Below, piece after piece: positions 1 to 8,813 of a stretch of DNA of 64,000 nt; the first letter of the stretch is position 1, and the number at the start of each line of letters is the position of its first letter. This DNA comes from Anaerolineales bacterium UBA6055. GTDB lineage: Bacteria > Chloroflexota > Anaerolineae > Aggregatilineales > Phototrophicaceae. Below the pieces are notes generated by a model. That model ran no database searches, had not been told where the DNA came from, and saw nothing but the letters and a program-made list of their open reading frames with translations. The position numbers and the translations under genes are program-made. The stretch spans positions 62,001-126,000 of the forward strand of contig DIYL01000005.1 in the NCBI GenBank assembly GCA_002428985.1, written 5' to 3'.

Positions 1-786
1 TCCTGCTTCACCTGTACTCGATACAAGTTGAGCATTTCGCCCTGTTTCGTCTAATAAGAAAACTTGGGCATGATAGAACTGCGGATAACCATTTTGAATT
101 GTTTCTAGACCCTGTTTGAGCACATCACTTAGTTCAGAACGATTCAAGGTTAAGCTAGCGATTTCGGTCGTAATTGCTGCAAGTTTGAGCCGTTGTTGAC
201 CTTCTATCGTGATACCTTCGTCACGACTTACTTCGGCATAGCGGATATACATAAAAACAAAAAGGCTGATGCCGACTAATTGACTAATGGAAATGGGTAG
301 TGTGTTAATTTCATCTGGAGAAAAATTCGTTGCTAATGTGACCAATGCAACTGCAGTTCCACCAATTAGACCACGCTCGCGCAAAATTAAGCCACTGATG
401 ATGATCAAAATAGCTAGAGAGAGGATATTTATTGGTTGGATCATATTACGTGAGCCAAAGAAAACAGGCACAATGGCTAGTACATACCACATGAGTGCGA
501 TAGCAAATCCGCCAATTGTGAGGTTGCCTCTACGGGTGGCGAAGTAAGCAAATGGAACACCAATGTAAAATAACCCCAATGTCAAAATAGATCTTAGTTC
601 ACCATTTAGGGCATCTTGGAGGCGTGTCACATTTCCGACTGTACCTGTATCTGGGATAAGCAAGATATAGGCACTCACCAAAATAAACATTACAGATAGA
701 CCAATATAAACAAATAATGCATTTTGTCTATCGGTCTTCGATTCATAAGCAGATAAATCATAAAGGCGTTCTAAAACGTCTGGCAT
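1..786 (-). CDS. Membrane-bound GAF-domain sensor protein (3' end beyond window)
   Basis: Reading starts at an ATG (784-786) and stays open to the window edge, giving 262 codons of N-terminal sequence; the C-terminus is missing. Residues about 20-185 form five or six hydrophobic segments (for example FVYIGLSVMFILVSAYILL). They are followed by a short linker and the start of a GAF domain (AQVFLLDETGRNAQLV near residue 245). This layout is usual for membrane sensor histidine kinases or GAF signalling proteins; the catalytic part, if any, is out of view. The start lies only 9 nt after the stop of the upstream multi-GAF gene, so the two are probably co-transcribed and act in one sensory pathway. 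The role of the ligand-binding GAF is inferred; the signal is unknown. Confidence 0.8.
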   Translation of the reverse strand, partial: MPDVLERLYDLSAYESKTDRQNALFVYIGLSVMFILVSAYILLIPDTGTVGNVTRLQDALNGELRSILTLGLFYIGVPFAYFATRRGNLTIGGFAIALMWYVLAIVPVFFGSRNMIQPINILSLAILIIISGLILRERGLIGGTAVALVTLATNFSPDEINTLPISISQLVGISLFVFMYIRYAEVSRDEGITIEGQQRLKLAAITTEIASLTLNRSELSDVLKQGLETIQNGYPQFYHAQVFLLDETGRNAQLVSSTGEAG

Positions 787-795
787 AGTCTGATC

Positions 796-3486
796 CTACT
801 GGTCTTCTACTACTTGCTGGACACCAAGGCGAATACGGGCACGTTTGGCACCGAGAGCTTTACCGAGTTCGGTTACGGTGGTGTTGAGCAAACTATCAAT
901 ATCGGTTTGTTGCTGTAACTGGAGTGAAATCTCGTTGGCAAGGATTTTATTTTGTGCCAATCGTTGGCTTTGTGAATAGGTGATCGCATTTTCAAGTGCA
1001 ACAGATAATTGATTGGCTAATTGCACCAACACACTTTGATCTAATTGGCGAAGGGTTCTATTCGAGGTATAACCGACTTCGAAAATACCTTGCGTTACAC
1101 CGCGCGACATGAGTGGTGTTGAAAAAATGGATGTGATTTTGTCAGACAGCGGGTTGGTATAGTCGCTATCTTTTAAATCTGATACATATCGTGATTCACG
1201 TGTTTGCCAGACTTTCCCTGCTACCGTATCTAATGGCGACATACTGAGGGTATCTGGTGGGAAAACCACTTCGAAATTATCGAGGTGATATGCACGGATA
1301 ACTAGTTTTTCTATGGATTCATCGTATAAGACGACACTGATGTAGTCTGCATCAATGATACGCTTAGCAAAATGTAGGGTAGTTTGCAAGATTTCTTCTA
1401 GATCTAGACGTGATTGTACTGTCTCGCCAAATCTCGCAATTTGTTGCATTTGTTCTGCGAGTTGTTGTGAATCTTGGAGTAACCGTAAGTTTTGTAATTG
1501 GGTTGCGAGTTGAGCATTAATTAGCCGAGCTGTTTGGATTTGCTCATCAGATAATTTCAACTCGCCTTCGTATTTGTCTAACCCGACACTACCGATTAAG
1601 TGTCCGGATATATCATAGATTGGAACAATCAAAGTCGAACTGACCCCAACGTTCTCAGCTGCTTTTTCTAAACCTTCTGTCAAAACGCCATCATTAACGT
1701 TGCTGATGAGGCGATACCCATCGTGATTCAGGGTTTCCCACACAGCGCTATCATAAGGTATACGAATATGTTCTGTTGCGTTGATCGGAGTTTCACTTGC
1801 GAGGTAAACCCATTCACGGTTATCTTCAATCAGCATAATTCCCACATGATCGACATTCATAACTTGCTTGAGTGTCTCTGCACCTTTATCAAGTAGTAGC
1901 TTTTCGTCTTGATTTGAGCTGGCAAATGTCGAGAGGTCATTGAGCGCACGTTGTGTTTGTATTTGTCCGGCAAGGCGAGCTGATGTGATTTGTGATTGTT
2001 GCAATAACTTTTGGTTTTGATAAATGATGTCAAGTTGTTTGCGGATATTGTTGAGCAATTGACGAGTGCGATCCGGGTATGTGTAGGGTTTTGCCCAATT
2101 GATGGAAATGATATGGGTTACAAGATGATCTTCGACTAAGGGGATGAAGATACAACTTTTTATGCCTTGTTGTATAAATACTTCGATCGGTAGTTCTGAT
2201 TTTCTATCTTTATCATCTTCAATAAAATAGACAGGGATTTCACTCATCGCCCACGCAGTTTGCAGTGTTTGCAATGCATCGAGGCTTGTATAGTCAAGAA
2301 GTGATGTACGCGGTTCATAGATAGTCGTGTCGTTTGGTTTGATTTGATATTGTAAGATCGCATCAACAACGAGTCCCTGATGATCATACTCAACTTCAAC
2401 CAAACCCGCGCCATCTGCATTATCACCAAAATATTGAAGCAAGATACGGAGCATCTCGGATAATGATTTCGATGTCACTAGATCATTGGAAATCGCATAT
2501 TGTAGCTGTGTTTCCATCAGGCTGACTTCTGTCCGACGGAGTAAACGTTGATTTTCGAAGGTGATACCAATTTGATCGGCAACGATACGCATATTCCGAT
2601 ACGATTCGACATCTAGATTGAGATCCGTATCATTGCCCAGTACCAATAACCCCATCAGTTGCTGGCTGACACGTAATCCGGTGATAAGACAAGATTTTAT
2701 TTCTGCAGATTGAAGGACATTAAAAAAGGATGCTGGTAATTTGCTCTGCTGGTCATTAATGTCGGTTTCGTTGATAAATTCTCCACTCAACAACGTTGTT
2801 GTGAGTTCCTTGGAAAACTCATTATCTTTTGTGAATAATACTGATTGATCAGACTCAATAATGCCATCACGGTTGGCAAGAACCCGTAGATTAATGCTGA
2901 GGGGTGGATTATTGACATTGATAGGGACTGGAAAACGATATAATGCAATATGTTGGATTGTTGAAGGGACAACCTCAAATAATAACTCAACGATTTCGGT
3001 ATCATTTTCTGCTACGGACACATCATAAGCTGTGTTGATGACCGTATCATATTGTTGTTGCGATGTATCAAGCTGGATGCTGGAGCGTGTGAGTTGTTGG
3101 ATTAATTTTTGAAGCACTACCCAATTCAGTTGATTGAGATCGTCATTACCTGAAAAATTGATTACGAATACACCGGAAAACACATCCCCATGATAAATCG
3201 GGAGGTAGACGGCTCCGTCGACAACACTGTGATCTTCGGTTTGGAGGGCAGTTGCTACATTTGCATCATCAATCGGTAAGTTGGTCTTGTGGTCAGTTGG
3301 ATACTGCGATTTCGCCTCATAACTATGATCATCAGATGTATAGTATGTGATACCCGTATAGTTATTGAGTTGAGAGCTCAGTATATTGTGAATGTTCTGG
3401 GTAATGGTGTCGAGCGATAAAACCATCTTCTGCATCTCTACAGAGGTTAATTGCTCAATAAGTTGCATATTGAGGTCGTTGTTCAC
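796..3486 (-). CDS. Soluble tandem-GAF protein without a kinase domain
   Basis: 896 residues, probably starting at GTG (GTGAACAAC) with a GGGAG motif 7 nt upstream. No signal peptide or membrane segment is seen. Four GAF-like units follow each other at about residues 150-320, 325-500, 520-670 and 690-850, each opened by an amphipathic helix (LNDLSTFASSNQDEKLLL, RFGETVQSRLDLEEILQTT). The protein ends with a helix and LGKALGAKRARIRL, a tail that looks like the start of a fifth, truncated GAF unit. There is no HisKA, HATPase or GGDEF domain, so it cannot signal by itself through those routes; it probably works with a partner, such as the membrane GAF protein encoded 9 nt downstream. GAF domains bind small ligands or cofactors; which one cannot be told from sequence. 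Confidence 0.85.
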   Translation of the reverse strand: MNNDLNMQLIEQLTSVEMQKMVLSLDTITQNIHNILSSQLNNYTGITYYTSDDHSYEAKSQYPTDHKTNLPIDDANVATALQTEDHSVVDGAVYLPIYHGDVFSGVFVINFSGNDDLNQLNWVVLQKLIQQLTRSSIQLDTSQQQYDTVINTAYDVSVAENDTEIVELLFEVVPSTIQHIALYRFPVPINVNNPPLSINLRVLANRDGIIESDQSVLFTKDNEFSKELTTTLLSGEFINETDINDQQSKLPASFFNVLQSAEIKSCLITGLRVSQQLMGLLVLGNDTDLNLDVESYRNMRIVADQIGITFENQRLLRRTEVSLMETQLQYAISNDLVTSKSLSEMLRILLQYFGDNADGAGLVEVEYDHQGLVVDAILQYQIKPNDTTIYEPRTSLLDYTSLDALQTLQTAWAMSEIPVYFIEDDKDRKSELPIEVFIQQGIKSCIFIPLVEDHLVTHIISINWAKPYTYPDRTRQLLNNIRKQLDIIYQNQKLLQQSQITSARLAGQIQTQRALNDLSTFASSNQDEKLLLDKGAETLKQVMNVDHVGIMLIEDNREWVYLASETPINATEHIRIPYDSAVWETLNHDGYRLISNVNDGVLTEGLEKAAENVGVSSTLIVPIYDISGHLIGSVGLDKYEGELKLSDEQIQTARLINAQLATQLQNLRLLQDSQQLAEQMQQIARFGETVQSRLDLEEILQTTLHFAKRIIDADYISVVLYDESIEKLVIRAYHLDNFEVVFPPDTLSMSPLDTVAGKVWQTRESRYVSDLKDSDYTNPLSDKITSIFSTPLMSRGVTQGIFEVGYTSNRTLRQLDQSVLVQLANQLSVALENAITYSQSQRLAQNKILANEISLQLQQQTDIDSLLNTTVTELGKALGAKRARIRLGVQQVVEDQ

Positions 3487-3695
3487 AACGCGACTCCCAT
3501 CTTAATCATCTAGTCTATCCTCAACAACGGAGGAGTATATTTAATCTAACAGTTGGTATTTCTAGTGTAATCGGGAAATCGCTGGTTGTTCATAAAGAAA
3601 CTGACAAAATGAGGAATAGAAACGGAAAAACAACGTGGCGAATACGAAATGGAAATTTGCGTTGATAAGTAGGAAGCGACTGTGGAGAGTGGAAC

Positions 3696-4118
3696 TTACT
3701 TCCACTCCCACACTTGTTCACCACGTAATAATCGGCTGATTTGTTCTGGGAATTTATCTGGATCTAGTGGTTTGCCTAGGAATCCATCAAAACCCGCCTT
3801 CTGGGCGCGATGCATTTGATCCTCACTTGCTTCTGCTGTGACAGCACACACAATGGTATCGCGTAATCTTGGGTTTGAGCGTACTTTTTGAAGGGCTTGG
3901 TATCCGTCTTCATATGGTAATCGAATATCCATAAGAATTAAGTCGATACGAGGGAGGGTCTCCGCAAATTGCACGACTTGCCAACCAGATGTTTTCCATT
4001 CACAGCGTTGAACACCCATAAACGCTAACATGCGGGCGATAAGTACAAAATTCGGGACATTATCTTCCACTACAAGAACATGAGCTTCACTTGGGTCAAT
4101 TGAGTTGCGTTCTGACAT
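3696..4118 (-). CDS. Stand-alone response regulator receiver protein (CheY-like)
   Basis: 140 residues made up almost entirely of one receiver domain. The acidic pocket is VVEDN (residues 16-20), the likely phospho-acceptor is D64 in LILMDIRLP, and the conserved Thr/Lys are in CAVTAEAS and FLGKPL. There is no DNA-binding or enzymatic output domain, so it is of the DivK/CheY kind and would act by protein contact or in a phosphorelay. It follows another single-domain receiver by 12 nt and is surely in the same transcript. The cognate kinases are plausibly the large GAF kinases encoded upstream on the same strand; that pairing is inference from proximity. Confidence 0.92.
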   Translation of the reverse strand: MSERNSIDPSEAHVLVVEDNVPNFVLIARMLAFMGVQRCEWKTSGWQVVQFAETLPRIDLILMDIRLPYEDGYQALQKVRSNPRLRDTIVCAVTAEASEDQMHRAQKAGFDGFLGKPLDPDKFPEQISRLLRGEQVWEWK

Positions 4119-4130
4119 ATTGTCGCCTAC

Positions 4131-4490
4131 CTACAGGTATCCTGATATTTCATCGATAAATGTATCCACGTTGATTGGTTTGCTGATGTACCCATCACAA
4201 CCGGCTTCAATTGTCATTTCACGATCACCTTCCATCGCGTTAGCTGTCAATGCGATGACTGTAATGTCGGAAATACCATCGGTTTCGCGGATTTTAGTTG
4301 TTGCTGTCAGTCCATCCATACCTGGCATACTAATATCCATTAGGATGAGATCAGGATTATAAGCTTTTGCCATTTCAATCCCGTCAACAGCATTATCACT
4401 TTCTTCTACTTCAAAGTCGTATGCCATGAGGAGCCGACGAACCAAGGCTCGGTTGTTTGGATCGTCTTCAATATAGAGAATTTTTGACAC
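4131..4490 (-). CDS. Stand-alone response regulator receiver protein (DivK/CheY-like)
   Basis: 119 residues, starting at GTG with AGGA 8 nt upstream. A textbook receiver domain: acidic pair E8-D9-D10 in LYIEDDPNN, phospho-acceptor D52 in LILMDISMPGMDG, switch Thr in ALTANAM (T82) and invariant K104 in SKPIN. The EDDPNNR opening is typical of receivers that serve hybrid kinases and phosphorelays. No output domain. It is the first gene of a two-receiver operon (12 nt to the next start), preceded by a TATAAT-like -10 element about 40 nt upstream. Confidence 0.93.
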   Translation of the reverse strand: MSKILYIEDDPNNRALVRRLLMAYDFEVEESDNAVDGIEMAKAYNPDLILMDISMPGMDGLTATTKIRETDGISDITVIALTANAMEGDREMTIEAGCDGYISKPINVDTFIDEISGYL

Positions 4491-4531
4491 TGAATTTTTC
4501 CTACTCTAATTAGAATGTTGAATCAATTCCC

Positions 4532-4537
4532 ATTATA
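4532..4537 (-). promoter_or_regulatory. Putative -10 element for the two-receiver operon
   Basis: On the minus strand the hexamer reads TATAAT exactly, about 42 nt before the GTG start of the first receiver gene. The matching -35 region (TTTTTG/TTTTGT at 16-17 nt spacing) is weak, so this is a tentative call from consensus alone. Confidence 0.4.
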
Positions 4538-4676
4538 TGCGCGCCTTGAAGTTACAAAAATAAACGTTTTCTTCATTTTCATCAATTATGCTAAGGATTG
4601 TTGGATTTTGCCACTAATGCAATGAGATTGTTACAATCTGCACAGTGTGGGCTAGCCTACTCATGCTGGTGTTTCT

Positions 4677-4704
4677 TTGATATGCTGTGACTATCTGATA
4701 TAGA
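4677..4704 (+). promoter_or_regulatory. Putative sigma-70-type promoter of the cyclophilin gene
   Basis: TTGATA (4677-4682), 16-nt spacer, TATAGA (4699-4704). Transcription would begin near 4711, just before an AAGGAG ribosome site (4715-4720) and the ATG at 4729, leaving a leader of about 18 nt. Confidence 0.5.
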
Positions 4705-4728
4705 AACAGTATATAAGGAGTCATAACA

Positions 4729-5253
4729 ATGGCAAAACAATACGATAGTGCCCCCGACATGATTATTGATAGCTCCAAAACATATGTTGCGAAGATGGAT
4801 ACAACCAAAGGGATGATCGAAATAAACCTGTTTGCTGATAAAGCACCAATCACAGTCAATAACTTTGTATTTCTCTCTAAAGATGGGTTTTACGATGATG
4901 TGATTTTCCATCGCGTTTTGGATGGCTTCATGGCACAGGGTGGTGATCCAACAGGCACAGGTCGTGGTGGTCCAGGATACAAATGGGATGACGAAGATTC
5001 AGCATTGCGTATCCGTCATGATGAACCCGGTACATTTAGCATGGCAAATGCAGGTGCGAATACCAATGGTTCACAGTTTTTCATTACGTTTGTACCAACC
5101 CCGCATCTTGATGGTCGTCATGCGGTGTTTGGTCGTGTTGCGAATGATGACAGTATGCAAGTCTTGAATTCACTACAACGGGTTGATCCACAACGTCCGA
5201 ATCCTGCAATTACCCCAGATAAAATCAAGACAGTAACAATCGAAGAAAGCTAA
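4729..5253 (+). CDS. Peptidyl-prolyl cis-trans isomerase, cyclophilin type
   Basis: 174 residues. The cyclophilin signature is clear: FHRVLDGFMAQGGDPTGTG with the catalytic Arg, then FSMANAGANTNGSQFFIT and HLDGRHAVFGRV. There is no signal peptide, so it is a cytoplasmic proline isomerase that assists protein folding. About 20 extra residues precede the usual start of the domain. A strong AAGGAG lies 8 nt before the ATG, and a plausible promoter sits directly upstream. The last 4 nt overlap the end of the convergent histidine kinase gene (5250-5253). Function is secure at family level. Confidence 0.95.
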   Translation: MAKQYDSAPDMIIDSSKTYVAKMDTTKGMIEINLFADKAPITVNNFVFLSKDGFYDDVIFHRVLDGFMAQGGDPTGTGRGGPGYKWDDEDSALRIRHDEPGTFSMANAGANTNGSQFFITFVPTPHLDGRHAVFGRVANDDSMQVLNSLQRVDPQRPNPAITPDKIKTVTIEES

Positions 5254-8200
5254 ACATCTAAGGGCGGGATTATCTCGCCCTGTACATCTTCTTGTTGTTG
5301 TTTGAGGCGTGTTTCTTCTAATATCGGCAGCGTTATCGAGAAGATGCTCCCACCCTGTGGATTGTCGTCAACCCAAATTTTTCCGCCGTGAGCTTCGGTA
5401 ACCATCCTGCAAAATGTCAGACCTAATCCGACACCATCGCGTACAGTCGAGCGTCCTTCGATTTGAGCAAAGCGATTAAAAATAGAGCGCTTGAAATCGT
5501 CGGGAATTCCCGGACCTGCGTCAAGTATATCAACCTGAATAACATTTGGATTATCGATTGGTCGTTTTGATCGAACAATCACTTGGCTATTTTTCGGGCT
5601 ATATTTTAGGGCATTATCGACAAGGTTTTGTAAGACACGTTCAACTTTATCACTATCGACATTTAACAACGGTATTTCTTCGGAGACGCTGTTGGTGAGC
5701 GTGATATTCATGTCGTGTGCAAGTGGGCTGAGGCCGATAATGACATTGTCAACAATCGTTGCAAGCTCCGACGGCTCAACATGTAATTCGATATTACCAC
5801 TTTCCATTTTGGATACATCTAATAGCGAATTGATGCGCGATAGGACTTTTTGGATAGCTTGCTGGCTGGCGGATGTCGTTTTGTCGATGAGCATTTTTGT
5901 TTTGGGGTCATCACTTCTGATGGATTTTAATAGGGTAAGGCTGGTTGTGACCGCTGTTAGTGGACTACGTAAGTCATGGACTATCATCTGTGATAGGGCA
6001 TCCCGTGCACCTGCGAGTTGGTTCTCTTCTGTTTTGTCGTAGAAGACCATTAAAACACCTGCTTGGCTGTTATCGTCAGTGTTGTTGACGGGAATTAGTA
6101 AGCGTTTGATATATGTACGGCTGCCATCGGACTGTAGAATATTATATTCGTGTGTAAAATGGTCATTCCATGTTGTGCTGTTATCAAAGTTGTCGATAAT
6201 ATGGTCTAAATCTGTTTGGCTTTCGAATCCGATCCGATTGAGAAAGTTGATATTTTGGTCTTGGACAAGGCTCTCAACTGTTTTCTTCACAAGTTCTTCG
6301 GTACTTAGCCCAAGCATGGTGATGGACGGGTTTGCTAGTGTGATGGTTTTATCTGGACTAATCATCATGATGCCGTCTTCCATCCCATCCAGAATGGTTT
6401 GTAAGCTATCGCGTGCATTACTGATACGCTGGAAGAGTGTCGCATTATCCATTGCAATAATTGCTTGATAGGCTATCTGCGTCACAAAATGAACATCGCC
6501 GTCACTAAAGGCATGAGTCTCATCACTTTCTAGACGAATCAACCCGAGGCAAGTTTTAAGACGCATAAATGGTACGATGAGAACCGAACGTGTATTGGGC
6601 ACAATCGGTAAGTAGCCAGTTTCTAAGCGGATGTCGTCGCTACGCATCGCTTGTTTAGTATCTATTACATACTGGTTGAGACCTTGCGACAATACCTCCA
6701 TATTGATGAGCGATGGATCATATTCGCGGTTGGCTGAAAATTCGACTTCATCTCTATCTTTATTGAAGAGCACTACAAACCCACGACTGGCTTGTGTTGC
6801 ATCGCTGGCATAGTTAAGGACAACCTCACTCACCTTTTGACTATCCATAGTAGAACTTAACATGCGTCCCATTGCTGCTAACGCATAGAGTTGTTCAATA
6901 CGGACTTCGAGGGCTTCGTCTGTGACTGCATAAGTCTGCGCATTGTTGATTGCTTGTGAGGCTTGGGTTGCAAATGCCTCCATCATACTGATGCGTTCAG
7001 TGCTAAATGACTGTGGGGCGTCATAGAAGACAGTTAAAACACCAAAATTGTTGTTCACCAAGTTCAGAGGTAATTCGACCCACGCTTGTTTTTTCTCTGC
7101 AACCATCGTTGCATGGAGTGCCAAATTTTTCCCTGTTGTGTTGATGTTCTCAACGACTACTGGGAAATATGAAGTGTATCCTTCGGATGAATTCATATAG
7201 CGGTCAACTAACTCTGGTTGAGGCGGATTACCGATAAAATGCTCACTCAGACCTGCACCTTTAACATATTTGACGCGGTTTTTTGTGCCGACAGTGGTTA
7301 AATAGAGTGCAACTGCATGCGCATCGGTTATGGCTGAGGCTGAAGAGACAATAGCCTCTATAACTTCGTTTGGTGATAAGGTACCAGAGAGTAAGGTAGC
7401 GACTTTATTGAGTGTTGTGAGTTGCTCTGCACTCTGGCTTTTTTGTTCATACAGACGTGCATTTTCTATGGCGATGCTGGCTGTACCCGCAATGATTGTG
7501 AGCAGATGTTGGTCGGCTGGCGTAAAATGCCGTTCATGATTGCGCGAACACACAATTAACCCGCCAATGACACTATTCCCCAATAACATTGGCACACCTA
7601 ACCATGAGGTTAAGTCCGATGGCGCTACTAAACTTTGGATCAATGCATTATCTTGTACATTGTCTTGTAATAAAATTGGCTGGCGTTGCAAAATGACTCG
7701 TTGGATGAGGTCATGGTCAGTGGCTTTATTTTTAAGAGTCTGTAGCTGACCATTCTCGATAACATAGTCATAATGGATTGTTTTGTTCTCTTCAATATAA
7801 CGTACAATCTTGAAGTGACTGATATTCATCAGCGGTTTTACGTTTTGATAGAGAGCTTCGTAAAGTGCCTGTACGTCAAGATTGCCTGATAGGGCTTGGC
7901 TCACACGGGATAAGGCGCGCATTTCATCTAATTGACGTTGTAACCTGATGGTTGTGCGACTGATGGCATGTAAGCCGAACACGCTAAACATCATGCCTGC
8001 AATGACAATCGCAAAGGACACAATCGACTCGTTGGCGGGTGGGGCAAGTGCCGCAAGAATCGCAAATGGAACTGTCCCAACCAAAATAACAACGATAACG
8101 GCGAAACTATCTCGAATTGTTTCGACAACCGAGAAATTTTCTGTGTAAATTTGTAAGGCAAAAATCGCTGTGTAGATAACGATATAGACCAGTGCGAAAC

Positions 8201-8699
8201 CCATGAGGGCTAATATTGTGTCAGACAATTGTGCGAGTGTGTTGGGATTGTTCAGTGGTAGTGGCGCATTGGCTTGTAAGTAGACTGTAGTGGCGACAAA
8301 ATAGCTGATGGTGACGCGTGCCGTTACAAATATTAGTGTATTGAGATTAGCATAAACACGACGCTGGCTTGGCGGTTGTAAGAGAGACCGCACTGCCATC
8401 AAAAAGCCACCACTTAACCCCCCAGCAAAAATGACTAATAAAATAAGTGCACTTGCGGTTGCCGGGTAAGCAAGAAAGGCAATCATACCCACGACATGTG
8501 CCATACTTAGCTCGACATTGCCGATTTGCACACTAAAGTAAAGCGCAAATGCTGTTAACAAACCGTACATCACTAACTCGGGTGCATCATTCAATAGGAG
8601 TAAGTTGGATGATTGTTCGATAGCAACAATAGCTAAGGTAACAATAGATAGAGTAATTGTCAGTAAATAGGTTAGATACGTTCGATTCATAGTCAACAC
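5250..8699 (-). CDS. Membrane sensor histidine kinase (TM, three GAF, PAS, HisKA, HATPase)
   Basis: 1149 residues from a GTG; an in-frame ATG three codons later (8690) is an equal candidate start, since neither has a strong ribosome site. About seven membrane segments fill residues 10-245. Three GAF domains follow (about 260-420, 425-590, 600-765), then a PAS domain (NARDSLQTILDGMEDGIMMI onwards, about 765-890). The HisKA phospho-acceptor is H908 in MIVHDLRSPLTAV. The ATPase has its N-box (NLVDNALKYSP), G1 (DAGPGIP) and G2 (GVGLGLTF) intact, so it should be an active kinase. No receiver is fused; the two single-domain receivers just downstream are likely targets (inference). A perfect 18-bp palindrome lies upstream of its start. 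Confidence 0.95.
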   Translation of the reverse strand: MLTMNRTYLTYLLTITLSIVTLAIVAIEQSSNLLLLNDAPELVMYGLLTAFALYFSVQIGNVELSMAHVVGMIAFLAYPATASALILLVIFAGGLSGGFLMAVRSLLQPPSQRRVYANLNTLIFVTARVTISYFVATTVYLQANAPLPLNNPNTLAQLSDTILALMGFALVYIVIYTAIFALQIYTENFSVVETIRDSFAVIVVILVGTVPFAILAALAPPANESIVSFAIVIAGMMFSVFGLHAISRTTIRLQRQLDEMRALSRVSQALSGNLDVQALYEALYQNVKPLMNISHFKIVRYIEENKTIHYDYVIENGQLQTLKNKATDHDLIQRVILQRQPILLQDNVQDNALIQSLVAPSDLTSWLGVPMLLGNSVIGGLIVCSRNHERHFTPADQHLLTIIAGTASIAIENARLYEQKSQSAEQLTTLNKVATLLSGTLSPNEVIEAIVSSASAITDAHAVALYLTTVGTKNRVKYVKGAGLSEHFIGNPPQPELVDRYMNSSEGYTSYFPVVVENINTTGKNLALHATMVAEKKQAWVELPLNLVNNNFGVLTVFYDAPQSFSTERISMMEAFATQASQAINNAQTYAVTDEALEVRIEQLYALAAMGRMLSSTMDSQKVSEVVLNYASDATQASRGFVVLFNKDRDEVEFSANREYDPSLINMEVLSQGLNQYVIDTKQAMRSDDIRLETGYLPIVPNTRSVLIVPFMRLKTCLGLIRLESDETHAFSDGDVHFVTQIAYQAIIAMDNATLFQRISNARDSLQTILDGMEDGIMMISPDKTITLANPSITMLGLSTEELVKKTVESLVQDQNINFLNRIGFESQTDLDHIIDNFDNSTTWNDHFTHEYNILQSDGSRTYIKRLLIPVNNTDDNSQAGVLMVFYDKTEENQLAGARDALSQMIVHDLRSPLTAVTTSLTLLKSIRSDDPKTKMLIDKTTSASQQAIQKVLSRINSLLDVSKMESGNIELHVEPSELATIVDNVIIGLSPLAHDMNITLTNSVSEEIPLLNVDSDKVERVLQNLVDNALKYSPKNSQVIVRSKRPIDNPNVIQVDILDAGPGIPDDFKRSIFNRFAQIEGRSTVRDGVGLGLTFCRMVTEAHGGKIWVDDNPQGGSIFSITLPILEETRLKQQQEDVQGEIIPPLDV

Positions 8700-8751
8700 A
8701 ACATATAGTTAATCTGATCTATTGTATTACACCTTTGTTGTGGAGAACCAT

Positions 8752-8769
8752 AAACGATCGCGATCGTTT
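8752..8769. repeat. Perfect 18-bp palindrome between two histidine kinase genes
   Basis: AAACGATCG followed at once by its reverse complement CGATCGTTT. It lies about 55-60 nt upstream of the 1149-residue kinase start and 45 nt downstream of the stop of the 1451-residue kinase. No T-run follows on the minus strand, so an operator is more likely than a terminator. It contains GCGATCG but not the full HIP1 octamer. Confidence 0.55.
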
Positions 8770-8813
8770 GAGGAATACAACTTACTTCGATGCAGTTTGA
8801 AATTTGTATTGAC

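Noticed and set aside
287..547. 86-codon plus-strand open frame
   Set aside because: Antisense to the membrane segments of the GAF sensor gene; composition is that of a complementary shadow.
8752..8769. HIP1 repeat of cyanobacteria
   Set aside because: The octamer GCGATCGC is not complete here (CGCGATCGT), and no other copies were noticed.
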